Both the position numbers and the translations under genes were made by a program. A stretch of 64,000 bases of DNA from Demequina sp. NBRC 110051 (GTDB lineage: Bacteria > Actinomycetota > Actinomycetes > Actinomycetales > Demequinaceae), in contig NZ_BBRH01000016.1 of the NCBI RefSeq assembly GCF_002090055.1, forward strand, positions 1 to 64,000, in the 5' to 3' direction. Positions 49,901-58,191 of this stretch are shown piece after piece. Under the pieces are notes generated by a model, which saw nothing but the letters and a program-made list of their open reading frames with translations, did no database searches and was not told where the DNA came from. Each line of letters begins with the position of its first letter. The first letter of the stretch is position 1.

Positions 49901-50082
49901 ATGGCCTCTGCCGAGAGGTTCTTGAGCTCGATCCAGTCGGTGCCGTCCGAGTTGACCTCGTTGATGACGAGCGCCTCTTCGGGCGCGAGTGGCGCGGCGA
50001 GCGCCGGTGTCGCGACCGCGAGCGGCGCGACGGCGAGAGTGGCGGTGACCGCGTACGCGGCCCCCCTCTTCACTGAAGGCAT
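46918..50082 (-). CDS. Cell-wall-anchored protein with four lamin-tail domains and a beta-propeller-like region (1054 aa)
   Basis: A signal peptide (MPSVKRGAAYAVTATLAVAP to about residue 30) leads to four lamin-tail (LTD) repeats. Each has the pattern INEV-(N/Q/E)-S-x-G-x-D-W-(I/V/A)-E: about residues 38-150, 180-310, 325-455 and 465-570. A second part (about 580-850) has propeller-like text (DMSGIDYDAATDTLWAVQNGDG, NEGFAIAASS) as in esterase-like/phytase-like domains. Near the end are an Asp/Gly linker and an Ig-like domain, then LPQTG (about 1021), a membrane helix and RRR, the sortase signal. The substrate is unknown. Confidence 0.85.
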   Translation of the reverse strand: MPSVKRGAAYAVTATLAVAPLAVATPALAAPLAPEEALVINEVNSDGTDWIELKNLSAEAIDARGVIVSDADADHAYVLPEGTEIAAGGYLLLDSFGFGLGKGDSVRLFAAGTGVVEGGIFASATPFDSTTWAADEHTNAFGASWGRLPDGTGEFASTQDATPGASNSPAEAPVPTVETSVVINEVQSSAPDTQLGGEDWIELASTADVALDLTGVVVSDADADHEYVLPEGTEIAAGGYLVLTGDVFGYGLGKGDSVRLFSAGTEIVEGVIADTATPFDATTWTAGQHTDPSWGRCADATGDFRMTGAATPGAANDCSGDVEVPVEEPTEFSGALAINEVESNGDDTDWVEVMNLTDADIDISGWTIKDNDDSRTDVVPAGSVVPAGGLLVIDGESSTYPQGFSFGLGDGDMFRLYDGSGELAAKASWDSHALVSWARCPDGTGDWADATASTKGEPNECSTPLRLNEVNSSGEDFAEIINIGATNVDASGLIVKDAEDDHVYEIPADTIVSPGAVLLLTDLGYGLGGSDAVRLFEADGETLIDSYEWAEHGSPSWGRCPDGRGDWATTAQATPGELNDYEGFVRAEAWPGGSKVEILDAEDWFSGDMSGIDYDAATDTLWAVQNGDGLLYQLTADAAGTWSLAPGYEAGRVLGYPAGEAGVVDAEGVTVREGEPGVVYVSTERNNSSGSVSRPSVLRYEVSGTGALVATDEWNLSSIPALSALPANGGLEGITWIPSLDAFAVGVEGTASVYIVALGADGSATLLDTLSTEAAGFSLVADVQWDAERGQLWVVCDEACDGRIATFALVDGSWEMTALYERPAGMANVANEGFAIAASSTAVDGAVATFYVDDADTDGFSLRSGTLPAGEVVDPIDPVDPSEPAVPGDGSGDGSGDGIVDDGAVGGNGGQAPSGDDLAETDGPANLECSVEAPASAEVGDSITVVIDRECAGADVTSVEVWMYSEPTFVGTFAVAADGSVDITIPESLPAGQHTIVVQLEDGTIVGSTTIQVAADGTASLPQTGPADAAALTWGALALALAGAMVLGARRRVS

Positions 50083-50088
50083 ACGTGT

Positions 50089-50128
50089 TTCCCCTCGTAG
50101 GGACGTGAGTGTCTAGGGACGAGGGGAA
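50089..50128. promoter_or_regulatory. Inverted repeat in the leader of the lamin-tail gene
   Basis: TTCCCCTCGT (50089-50098) and ACGAGGGGAA (50119-50128) are perfect 10-bp arms with a 20-nt spacer, immediately upstream of the ATG (50082, minus strand). One arm overlaps its GAGGGG ribosome site, so pairing could hide it. Operator or RNA switch cannot be told apart. Confidence 0.55.
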
Positions 50129-50225
50129 TCTATGGGGGTCAGCGAAACGGAACCTGAACGAAGCCTGACCAACCGGTGACGTTCACCACTTGCTAGGGTC
50201 AACGTGAACTCGTGGGGGTGGGTGC

Positions 50226-50843
50226 ATGCGGATCCTCGGCATTGTCGCGGTGATGGGTGGCTTTGTAGCAATGGCCATCACCGGGTGCGCGGGGGCATCG
50301 ACGACGTCCAGCGGCGCGGTCTCCTCATCCACAAACGCACGGGCGGTGGTGGGAATCCGAGTTCAGGGGTCTGTCACGCTCACCTCACGCGAGGGACGTC
50401 GCTGTTGGGACGCGACCTACGACGATGGCGTGAGCACGGTCTCGGCGCCGTTCCTGGCTCCGATCGGGTACGACAAGCGGGACATCGTGATGGCCGACCC
50501 CATGAACCCGGGCTCGGATCTGCCCAATCCGGCTCTCATGAATCCGGCGGGGGAGCCCGTAGGGTTCTCTGGCACGAGGTCGATGGTGAGTGCGCGGTAT
50601 GTGGCGTTCGACGACTCCGCTATCGACGATGCCGCGCTCGCATGCGAGTTCTCGGGAGTGGTCCTCGTCGCCGATGAACCCGAGGGTGTGACGCTCGACC
50701 CTGACGGTGTCGAGACGGAAGCCAGGCTGTGTCGCGATACCAGCGGAGCCGGCTCGGGACTCGAGGGTGACCCGGTTCCACGTATCGACCTCGACGCCTG
50801 CGAGAGTTCGCCGATCCCTCAACCGGTGGTGAGCGTCGGTTGA
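50226..50843 (+). CDS. Unrecognised lipoprotein (205 aa)
   Basis: The signal peptide ends with ITGC (Cys about residue 21), a good lipobox. The mature part has a short Ser/Thr linker, then SVTLTSREGRRCWDATYDDG and four further cysteines (for instance LACEFSGVVL, ARLCRDTSG, DACESSP). No family recognised. It is divergent from the lamin-tail gene and convergent with the rhodanese gene 5 bp away. Confidence 0.7.
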   Translation: MRILGIVAVMGGFVAMAITGCAGASTTSSGAVSSSTNARAVVGIRVQGSVTLTSREGRRCWDATYDDGVSTVSAPFLAPIGYDKRDIVMADPMNPGSDLPNPALMNPAGEPVGFSGTRSMVSARYVAFDDSAIDDAALACEFSGVVLVADEPEGVTLDPDGVETEARLCRDTSGAGSGLEGDPVPRIDLDACESSPIPQPVVSVG

Positions 50844-50848
50844 GGCCG

Positions 50849-51271
50849 CTACCCCTGGTGCCAGGGAAGGCCTTCGGCCTTCCAGCCCTGGGCACCGCGG
50901 TGGCCGGCGGAGTCGGGGCCACCTTCGAATCCGTCGAGGATGTTGTAGCTGGGGCCGATGCCGGCTTCAGTGGCCGCCATGGCGCCACCGATCGAACGCT
51001 GGCCCGAGCGGCACAGGAACACGACCGGGGCATCGGATCCTGGCTCGAGGCCGGCGGCGAGGAGCTGGTCAACGAAAGCCTCGTTGCGGCTCATGGCGGG
51101 GTAGGACGCCCACTCGACGAGGATGGGCTCCTTGCCGGTCGCGGAGGTGTCGGGGACGCCCACAAAGCGCCACTCGGCCTCGGTGCGGACATCCACGAGG
51201 CGTGCATCCGGGTTGCTCGTGAGGAGTTCCCAAGCCTGGGCCGGGGTGAGGTCGCCTGCGTATCCGCTCAT
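50849..51271 (-). CDS. Rhodanese-like sulfurtransferase (140 aa)
   Basis: Single rhodanese domain: LTPAQAWELLTSNPDARLVD, VRTEAEWRFVGVPD and active loop FLCRSGQRSIGGAM with the persulfide Cys. GWKAEGLPWHQG at the end is typical of the MetZ-associated type. Start at 51271 (MSGYAG) is supported by TAGACT (51279-51284, minus strand) 7 nt upstream. In many actinobacteria this gene is next to metZ; here two unrelated genes lie between. Confidence 0.9.
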   Translation of the reverse strand: MSGYAGDLTPAQAWELLTSNPDARLVDVRTEAEWRFVGVPDTSATGKEPILVEWASYPAMSRNEAFVDQLLAAGLEPGSDAPVVFLCRSGQRSIGGAMAATEAGIGPSYNILDGFEGGPDSAGHRGAQGWKAEGLPWHQG

Positions 51272-51307
51272 GCGCGCCAGTCTAGGCATCCCGGGTCGCG
51301 CGGCGCC

Positions 51308-51973
51308 TTAGTCGTCGTCGAACCTCCAAGGATTCAGCGCGGGCACGTCACCGTCCCAGGCGATGTAGGTGTCCGTGATCGGCATCTCGCTATCGATCAC
51401 CACCCCGTATGTCTGCGAGAGCGTCCACGCGTCCTCGGTTGACACCCACCCGTCGCCGGGCAAGAAGTCGCCCCACTCTTCGGTGGAGATACCCACGATC
51501 TGGAGCGCGTCGTAGGGCGCCGTGATCGGCTCCTCGGACCAGGGGGACTCAGCGGGAAGAGGCAGCGCGTCGCCGACTCCCAAGCCCGTTGCCTCCTGCA
51601 ACCCCGTCGAGATGACGACCTCACCCGCCCGGGGCGAGGTGCCCTCAAGCAGTACGGCAGGGGGGATGCTGTCGACTCCATCAATCCGAGCGAGGCCGTC
51701 GTCCGTCGCGACGGACGCCGACACGACGACCACGGCGTTGGGGTCGACCTGTCGCACATCGGCCACGAGGTTCTCGTAAGTGTCGCGGAACACCACGGGG
51801 GTGTCGCCGTCGCTGACATCGTCGGGCGTCGCCGCGACCGGAACCCACGCCCACCTTTCGGGTGGACCGTCGTCGTCCGGCGTTGCCGCCACGATCCCCG
51901 CGACGATCGCGCCCACGACCGCTATGCCGCCGACGGCGAGCGCGCCAGCGGTGAGGTGCTGCGTAGTGATCAT
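51308..51973 (-). CDS. Orphan extracytoplasmic MacB/FtsX-type domain protein (221 aa)
   Basis: The start at 51973 follows CAGGGGG. One N-terminal helix (AGALAVGGIAVVGAIVAGIV) is followed by a soluble domain. Its VVVVSASVATDDGLARIDG and GEVVISTGLQEATGLGVGDAL resemble the periplasmic (MacB_PCD) part of the FtsX permeases encoded upstream, but no other helices exist. It follows the third permease by 28 bp and is probably in the same operon. May bind the same ligand or the complex; inference. Confidence 0.7.
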   Translation of the reverse strand: MITTQHLTAGALAVGGIAVVGAIVAGIVAATPDDDGPPERWAWVPVAATPDDVSDGDTPVVFRDTYENLVADVRQVDPNAVVVVSASVATDDGLARIDGVDSIPPAVLLEGTSPRAGEVVISTGLQEATGLGVGDALPLPAESPWSEEPITAPYDALQIVGISTEEWGDFLPGDGWVSTEDAWTLSQTYGVVIDSEMPITDTYIAWDGDVPALNPWRFDDD

Positions 51974-52001
51974 CAAGCCCCCTGTGGTGATGGGGGGGAG
52001 C

Positions 52002-54110
52002 CTAGCGCGACGGGGTAGCGCTCGATGGTGCCACCTGGCGCGATAGTCCACCCGACACACCCGCGGCCCCGGCCGCAACAGCAAGGGCGCATACGGCGAC
52101 CAGCAGTGCACCAGGGAACGTGAGGAGGGTGGCTGCGCTCCACGCTCCGAGAGAGGCCCCCTGAGGTGCGCTGACAACGGCGACAAAGGCCCATCCGCTG
52201 AGGGGGCCGAGTGTGGCGCCGATGGCAAGAGGTAGGCCGAACTCGAGACTCGCGCTCGTGCGATGGGCGCTCGGTGACAATCCGAGCGCGGTGTGAACCG
52301 CTGATTCGTCGCCTGCCGCAATGCGTGTCGATGCGACGACTGCGCAGGCGATCACCGCCGCAATGATCAGGAACACGACAATGACGCCGAGCGCGCCCCA
52401 CGAGGGCCACCCGCGCCCGTCGTTGGCCGTGAACATGTCACCGAAAGAGGACGTGGATGCACCTGGCGTGGCACCCGCCGACGCCAAGGCGTGCACGCCG
52501 TGGCCCAGCACGCCCGCAAGAGCCGCGCAGGCCAGCGCGTAGATGAGAGTGGCAGTCGCATATTGGCGTGACCGAGCCAGCAGGTCATGCGCCGCGGTGA
52601 GGGGGCCGGGGTGGGTTCTCCGCGCCCATCGGCGCGCAATCGCCGTCAACGTACTGTCGGCGAGCGTCGCGAGCAGAGCCATGCCAAAGACCCCAAACGC
52701 CACGACCCCTGCACCGGCGATCCATGGACCGAGATAACCGCCCCACGCGCTACCTACGGCCACGAGAATGACCGCGCCGGCAACCGCAAGCGCGAGTGGA
52801 CCACCGCCTACGTGGTGCGCGCGGAGTGCGCCGCGCTCTCTGGCCGGAGGAGTCGTCGCTAGCGGAGTGGCTGTGGCCAGCGCGCCCGGCTTTAGCGCAG
52901 CGATTGGCGCGGTACGGGACGCCCACACGGCTGGGCCGATCGCCGTCAAGCTCGCGACGAGTACCGTCATGGCGACCACTATTGCCGCCGCGATTGGCAG
53001 TACAGCCGGGGTGAGAGGTAGTACGGCATCAGGTTGCGCGTGGCGCTGCCAGGCGAGGACTGCGGCATTGACGAGCCAGCCGACACAGAGGCCTGCGGCT
53101 GCGGAAACTATTCCCATGAACACGGCCTCCAGTGCCGCGACATTGCGGAGCGTTCGGGACGTGGCGCCGAGTACGCGCGCCGTCGCGATCCACCGTGCGC
53201 GAGATGGAGCTTGCACTCGGCCCATGGCGACGCTTGCCATGACTGTGCCAACGCTCGCAAAGAGCGCTGCGATCCAGAGTGTCCCGGTCCAACCCTCAAG
53301 CGGGATCCGGAAGCCGTCGCGAGGGTCGAAGGGGACGAGTGGTGCGTCGTCACGCGACGCAAGTTCTTCCATGCCGGGGGCGCCGTCCTTCCAAGACACC
53401 TCGGCATGTAGCGCTTTGGTGGTTCCGCCGTCCTGTGCGGGCTGTGCGGCGGACGCCTCGGACAGAACGATGCCGTCCTCCCACGAGAGATAGGCGTCGA
53501 CACTCGCGGTACGGAAAGGTTGAGTCGAAGATGCGATTGCGAGGCCGGAGACTTCGAGCGTCAGAGGCGCGGCGCTCTTGGCATCAGTGCCGATCGCACT
53601 CGTCGCCACGACCGTGTCGCCGATGTGCAGGCCCAAGTCCGCGGCAACGTCACCTGCAATGGCAATCTCACCCTCGTTCGGGGAGCGGCCCTCAATGATG
53701 GCGCTGCTCGCATCCACATATGAGGCGATGGCGTCTCCCATGTATGGCAGGTCGTCGCGGGCGCCGCCGCCCACACGCTCCCACTCTAGGTAGTGCGTTT
53801 GTGTTGCATGCGCTGGGAATCCGGCCTCCAGCGCCTCGTCGATCGCGGCCGCGATGTCGCCTGGCGATGCGACCGTTGCGTCGGTGACGTCCTGGTCCGC
53901 GGGTGGGCCATCGGACCACTCGGTGACGAGTGCCGCACGGTCCATACCCTCCGGCGCACCGTATGACGGGTTCGCGTCGAGGACGGCCTGAGAGCTCGCG
54001 GCAATCAAGGCCGTCGCGGCGAGCGAAGCTCCCACGGCGAGCAGCCCCGCGGTCCATGTAAGAAGGCGGCTTTGGCCACGCACCTGCTCCCGCAGCAGCA
54101 CCCCGATCAT
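52002..54110 (-). CDS. FtsX-type ABC permease 3 (702 aa)
   Basis: Large MacB/FtsX permease with helix, extracellular domain (about 40-260) and FtsX core (TLWIAALFASVGTVMASVAM, GPAVWASRTAPIAALKPG), then a second set of helices to the end. GEIAIAGDVAADLGLHIGDTVV is the typical extracellular MacB_PCD segment. The ATG overlaps the stop of permease 2 (ATGA). It needs the ATPase at 58188-58937. The three permeases have similar length but low identity. Confidence 0.8.
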   Translation of the reverse strand: MIGVLLREQVRGQSRLLTWTAGLLAVGASLAATALIAASSQAVLDANPSYGAPEGMDRAALVTEWSDGPPADQDVTDATVASPGDIAAAIDEALEAGFPAHATQTHYLEWERVGGGARDDLPYMGDAIASYVDASSAIIEGRSPNEGEIAIAGDVAADLGLHIGDTVVATSAIGTDAKSAAPLTLEVSGLAIASSTQPFRTASVDAYLSWEDGIVLSEASAAQPAQDGGTTKALHAEVSWKDGAPGMEELASRDDAPLVPFDPRDGFRIPLEGWTGTLWIAALFASVGTVMASVAMGRVQAPSRARWIATARVLGATSRTLRNVAALEAVFMGIVSAAAGLCVGWLVNAAVLAWQRHAQPDAVLPLTPAVLPIAAAIVVAMTVLVASLTAIGPAVWASRTAPIAALKPGALATATPLATTPPARERGALRAHHVGGGPLALAVAGAVILVAVGSAWGGYLGPWIAGAGVVAFGVFGMALLATLADSTLTAIARRWARRTHPGPLTAAHDLLARSRQYATATLIYALACAALAGVLGHGVHALASAGATPGASTSSFGDMFTANDGRGWPSWGALGVIVVFLIIAAVIACAVVASTRIAAGDESAVHTALGLSPSAHRTSASLEFGLPLAIGATLGPLSGWAFVAVVSAPQGASLGAWSAATLLTFPGALLVAVCALAVAAGAAGVSGGLSRQVAPSSATPSR

Positions 54111-56194
54111 CGGACACCCTCCCTGTCAGCAGCGCGTAGTTCATCGACTGGGGTGCCCGAGGCCATCCCACGGCCCAGGAGCCACGCCACGACGGCCGAT
54201 GCCGACATCACCACTACCGCACCCGCGAGCACGATCACCCACGGCACCGCCGCGAGGTCGCGGCCCATATGCCAGGCGATCTCGCTGAGGTCGAACGGGG
54301 CGCCAGGCGTGAGGAGGAATGGGTTGCCCAGCGTCACGGCGGTCGCGGCACCCACCACCGTTCCCGCGAGGACGGCCGCACCGGAGACGACCACCGCCTC
54401 CCACACGGGGGCGGCCCGCAGCGACCGCGGCGACGCGCCGAGCGCCGCAAACGTCGCGAGTTCACGGCGGCGCGAGCGGGTCGATGCCGACGCCACCCCA
54501 GCCGACAAGACGACGGCGACTACGGCGCCGAACACACCGATGATCATCGCCAGCGCGTCGTTGGTGTACGAGATCCAGCCCGTCGTCGCATCGGCCGTCA
54601 AAACAAACCCCGAGCCCTCCGGAACCGCCTCCTCAACGGCCGCGATCACGGACGAGCGCGGCATCCCGAACTGCTCGTCTGGCTCGCCCGCGCCGAACAC
54701 CAGCAACGCCGAGACGGGTGCGTCGCCCCAGATGTCGCGTGCCCAAGCGCCATCGACGGTGGGCATGGGGGCATGGGACCACACGGAGTAGATGGGCGTG
54801 CCGCCCACCCACGTGTCGATCTCCCCGACACCTTCGGTACAGCAGTTGATGCTGGCCCATTCGAAGTCGCGCAGATACTCGCTGTCGCGGCCCGTGAGGC
54901 GCACGCCGGCCGCCAAGCCCAACGTGCGATACGCGTCCGGTGCCACGGCATCGGCGTCCTTGCGCTCGACGGCGAGCGAGAGCTCTTGGAAGTCGAGCTC
55001 CTCGGACGTGACGCCATCATCGAAGTACACGAGGCCCGGCTCCTCGATGAGCATGCGCGCGGGGATGACCCGCAGGTCCGGGTTCGTCGTTAGCGCGTCG
55101 ATCACGGCCTGGTCGAGCCCGAACTGGGTGAGCCCGCTCGGCACTCCGGACCCGGACCAAGGATCCACTGAGGTCACGATCGCGTCGGCGTCGAGCGCGA
55201 GTCCCGCGTTGAGCTCCGCCTCTTCGGCGCCGCTCGCGGCAATGGCCCACACCCACAGCGTCATGATCACGCCCGTGACCGCGAGCGAGCGTCGCCGCGT
55301 CTCGGTCGGACGGGCGAGCCCGTCCGCCGCGAACGCGCGTCCCCCCGTCGCGTCCCCGCGGCCCAGGATGGCCGATGCGACCCTCACCAGTCGCTGCGCG
55401 GCCCACCCGAGCAGGTGGTAGGCGACCCAGACGGCCGCGACCACTGCGACCATGAGGCCGATGTTCTTGGTCACCATGAGCCACCCGGCCGGCGACAGGT
55501 GCTCCATCGCCCAGGCGTCGAGCGGCACGGCGCGGTTGAGGACCACGACACCCATCCCCAGCACGAATGCGACCACGGGCACCGCCCGCGCCGCCCGGTG
55601 CCACCGCTTCACCGGCTCCACGGGGGAGTGCGGCACCTCGGTGCCTGCGGCGCTCGCGGCCGCCATGGCATCGGGCGTGCCCCGCGTCACGGCGGCGAAC
55701 GCGATCGCGTGGACCACGGCGCCCACGGCTGTGAAGCCCGCGGCGACGGCCACGCTCCACGCGATGGCGCCCCATTGCAACGAGGGGTCGTCGGGGAAGT
55801 TGCGTGAGGACATCAGGGCGCCCGTGTCGGTGACCTGGGCGATCACCATTCCGACGGGTACGCCGACCGCGGAAGCGATGAGCCCCGCGCGAGTCCCAGC
55901 ACGCGCCGCCGCCCGCACGATGTCGCCGCGTTGCTCGCCCAGCGCCATCCGCGTCATGATCGCGTCGCGCTCTCCCACGAGTCCCAGGCGCAGGAACGCG
56001 GTCGCGAGAACGCCGGTGATGACGAGGCCGGGGATGCCGTAGAACAGCAGCGCCATGAGCCACACGAGCCACTCCAGGCCGCCGCTGCTCCACTGGCCAA
56101 ACGATGTCCACACGGGCCCGCCGATCGCGGACCCCACCCCAGCCCCGAGGGCCAGGACGATGCCAGCCGCCCACCGCATCGGCCCGCCGGTCAC
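54107..56194 (-). CDS. FtsX-type ABC permease 2 (695 aa)
   Basis: The GTG at 56194 overlaps the stop of permease 1 (GTGA). The frame upstream of it is a shadow. MRWAAGIVLALGAGVGSAIG and GIPGLVITGVLATAFLRLGLVGERDAIMTRM-type helices lead to the first FtsX unit. The extracellular region has Asp-rich loops and CC in ASINCCTEG, then STRSRRRELATFAALGASPRS starts the second FtsX unit, ending VVAWLLGRGMASGTPVDELRA. A one-mismatch 14-mer (56171-56184) overlaps the first codons. Confidence 0.8.
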   Translation of the reverse strand: MTGGPMRWAAGIVLALGAGVGSAIGGPVWTSFGQWSSGGLEWLVWLMALLFYGIPGLVITGVLATAFLRLGLVGERDAIMTRMALGEQRGDIVRAAARAGTRAGLIASAVGVPVGMVIAQVTDTGALMSSRNFPDDPSLQWGAIAWSVAVAAGFTAVGAVVHAIAFAAVTRGTPDAMAAASAAGTEVPHSPVEPVKRWHRAARAVPVVAFVLGMGVVVLNRAVPLDAWAMEHLSPAGWLMVTKNIGLMVAVVAAVWVAYHLLGWAAQRLVRVASAILGRGDATGGRAFAADGLARPTETRRRSLAVTGVIMTLWVWAIAASGAEEAELNAGLALDADAIVTSVDPWSGSGVPSGLTQFGLDQAVIDALTTNPDLRVIPARMLIEEPGLVYFDDGVTSEELDFQELSLAVERKDADAVAPDAYRTLGLAAGVRLTGRDSEYLRDFEWASINCCTEGVGEIDTWVGGTPIYSVWSHAPMPTVDGAWARDIWGDAPVSALLVFGAGEPDEQFGMPRSSVIAAVEEAVPEGSGFVLTADATTGWISYTNDALAMIIGVFGAVVAVVLSAGVASASTRSRRRELATFAALGASPRSLRAAPVWEAVVVSGAAVLAGTVVGAATAVTLGNPFLLTPGAPFDLSEIAWHMGRDLAAVPWVIVLAGAVVVMSASAVVAWLLGRGMASGTPVDELRAADREGVR

Positions 56195-58191
56195 GTCAGC
56201 CCCGCCTTGTGCGCCTCGCGCAACTGTGCGGACGGAGTAAGTCGGTGGAGCCGGACCCTCACCAACGCCGCCCCTGCGGCCGCGAGGGCGGTGGCGCCGA
56301 GCACGAGCCCGATGAGGGCGCCCCACGGCATGACTGACGCGGTGAACGCGGCGCCGGCGATGCCTGCCGTGCCCGCATTGTTGATGACCTCGATGACGAG
56401 GCCGACCACCGCACCACCGAGCACTCCGAACATCGAGGCGAAGAAGGTGGGAAGCGCCGCCTCCCACACGGCCGCGCCGCGAAGCGACCCGGCCCGGGCC
56501 CCGAGGGCAAGGAGTGTCGCGTCGTCTCGGGCGCGGAGCCGCTGTGATGCCCAAGCCATCCCCACGATGATGGCGACGGCGATGAGGAGGAACGGTGCTG
56601 CGATCGTCGCGACAAGGCCGCCGTCGACGCCTCCTTCAAGGTGAGGGGAGCCGCCAAAATCAATCGTGTGGAGACCAGCGAGGTCGTGTGCCTCCATCGC
56701 GTCCGCCACGCTGACACCTCCGGCCGGGAAGAGCAGGACCGCGGCGGTGGGAGAGGTGCCCCACACCGACTCTGCCCATCCTCGTTCGATGCCTGTCCAC
56801 GGTGGTGCGTTGTTGGCCGCAGTCGTGTCGCGGCGCACGTCGCCCACCTCGACGAAGGCACTGCCGTCGCCAAACCCGCCTGTGCTGCCCGGATCTCCCC
56901 ATGTCCACTCGGTACCGGCCCTCAAGCCCAGAGCTGATGTGGCGTGGGGCACGAAGGTGTCGATGGCCGCGCCGTGCACGGCCAGGAGCACGTCGCGCGC
57001 CGCGTATTCGCCATCCACGTTCGGATCGTCGACGGTCCGGACGTCCGTCACGAGAACGCCGGCCTGGATCACCGTGAGCGCGGGGTCGGAGTGGAGGTCG
57101 TCGAGAACGTCTCCCGGCAGTCCGGGCGCCCAGCCGCCGGTAGCCGCCGCCGTGTCCTCGTCAACGGCGGAGTCAAGAAGGTCGACCGTGGAGACCGATG
57201 CGTGGGCGTCCAGCTTGCCGCTGAGGTCGTTGCGCGCCTCGTTGCCTGCATACCCCACGGTCAGCGCGCCGGTGAGTCCCATCACCATGATGATGGCGAC
57301 AAACGTGCCGAACCTCAGGGGCAGCGGGCGGGCGAGCGACTCGCCCGCGAGTGCCCTCGCAGTGCCGGGTACGGCCTGGCCCCCCAGGTGGTGCAGCGAC
57401 CACAAGGACGCTCCGCGAGCAAGCCGGGCTCCCACATATCCCAATGCTGCGGGGATGACGCCGAGGACCACGGAGCCGAGGACCGCGCCGGCCCCAAAGC
57501 TGAGGACCCATCGCCAGGCCGGGTCGTCGTTCGCGGTATTCGGGCTCGGCAACACGAAGCTGATCACGCCAGCACCGATCGCGAGCGCCGCCACAGCCGC
57601 CCACACCCACCGCCGCCGCCGTGACCGGCGCGCCGCCTCGGGCGCCACCGGCGTCCGCTGCGGAACTCCAGGCCCGGTCATGACGGATGCGCCCGAGGCG
57701 ACATCGGCCACCGAGCCGCGTGTGGACCACGCTGCGACGGCGCTGTAGGCGGCCGCGAGGCAGGCGACGGCGACGGCGAGCGTCACGAGCCAGGTGGAGA
57801 CGGCATCGGCCATCCAGAATCCCTCGCCTACGCCCTCGCGCAGCTGGCGCGCCGCGGCGCCCACCAGCGTGCCGATGCCCCAACCCACACAGGCGTCGCG
57901 CATGCCGGTGATGGCGTGCGAGCGGATGAGTGCGCGCCGTGTGCCGCCGAGGGCGAGCGAGGCGGCCAACTCTGCGCGCCGGGTCGCGACCCACAACGCC
58001 CGGAAAACGGCCGCGGTACCGCCGACAACCGCGAAGAGGATCGGGATGTAGAAGAGCATCCCTAGCGGAGTCCAGATGCCCCCTAACAGGAAGGGGTCAC
58101 CCGAGTTCGCGATCACCGAGTACAACGGCAAGGCCGCGTATGCCGACAGTGCGCTGAACAGGGCAATCACGCCACTGGGCACCCACCTCAT
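56191..58191 (-). CDS. FtsX-type ABC permease 1 (666 aa)
   Basis: The ATG at 58191 overlaps the ATPase stop (ATGA). The N-terminal helices (GVIALFSALSAYAALPLYSV and MLFYIPILFAVVGGTAAVF) are followed by RAELAASLALGGTRRALIRS, a typical FtsX cytoplasmic loop. The middle extracellular domain contains DVLLAVHGAAIDTFVPHAT. The second half has LRARDDATLLALGARAGSLR and ends in VRLHRLTPSAQLREAHKAG. It would form, perhaps as a heteromer, the membrane part of one transporter. Confidence 0.8.
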   Translation of the reverse strand: MRWVPSGVIALFSALSAYAALPLYSVIANSGDPFLLGGIWTPLGMLFYIPILFAVVGGTAAVFRALWVATRRAELAASLALGGTRRALIRSHAITGMRDACVGWGIGTLVGAAARQLREGVGEGFWMADAVSTWLVTLAVAVACLAAAYSAVAAWSTRGSVADVASGASVMTGPGVPQRTPVAPEAARRSRRRRWVWAAVAALAIGAGVISFVLPSPNTANDDPAWRWVLSFGAGAVLGSVVLGVIPAALGYVGARLARGASLWSLHHLGGQAVPGTARALAGESLARPLPLRFGTFVAIIMVMGLTGALTVGYAGNEARNDLSGKLDAHASVSTVDLLDSAVDEDTAAATGGWAPGLPGDVLDDLHSDPALTVIQAGVLVTDVRTVDDPNVDGEYAARDVLLAVHGAAIDTFVPHATSALGLRAGTEWTWGDPGSTGGFGDGSAFVEVGDVRRDTTAANNAPPWTGIERGWAESVWGTSPTAAVLLFPAGGVSVADAMEAHDLAGLHTIDFGGSPHLEGGVDGGLVATIAAPFLLIAVAIIVGMAWASQRLRARDDATLLALGARAGSLRGAAVWEAALPTFFASMFGVLGGAVVGLVIEVINNAGTAGIAGAAFTASVMPWGALIGLVLGATALAAAGAALVRVRLHRLTPSAQLREAHKAGLT

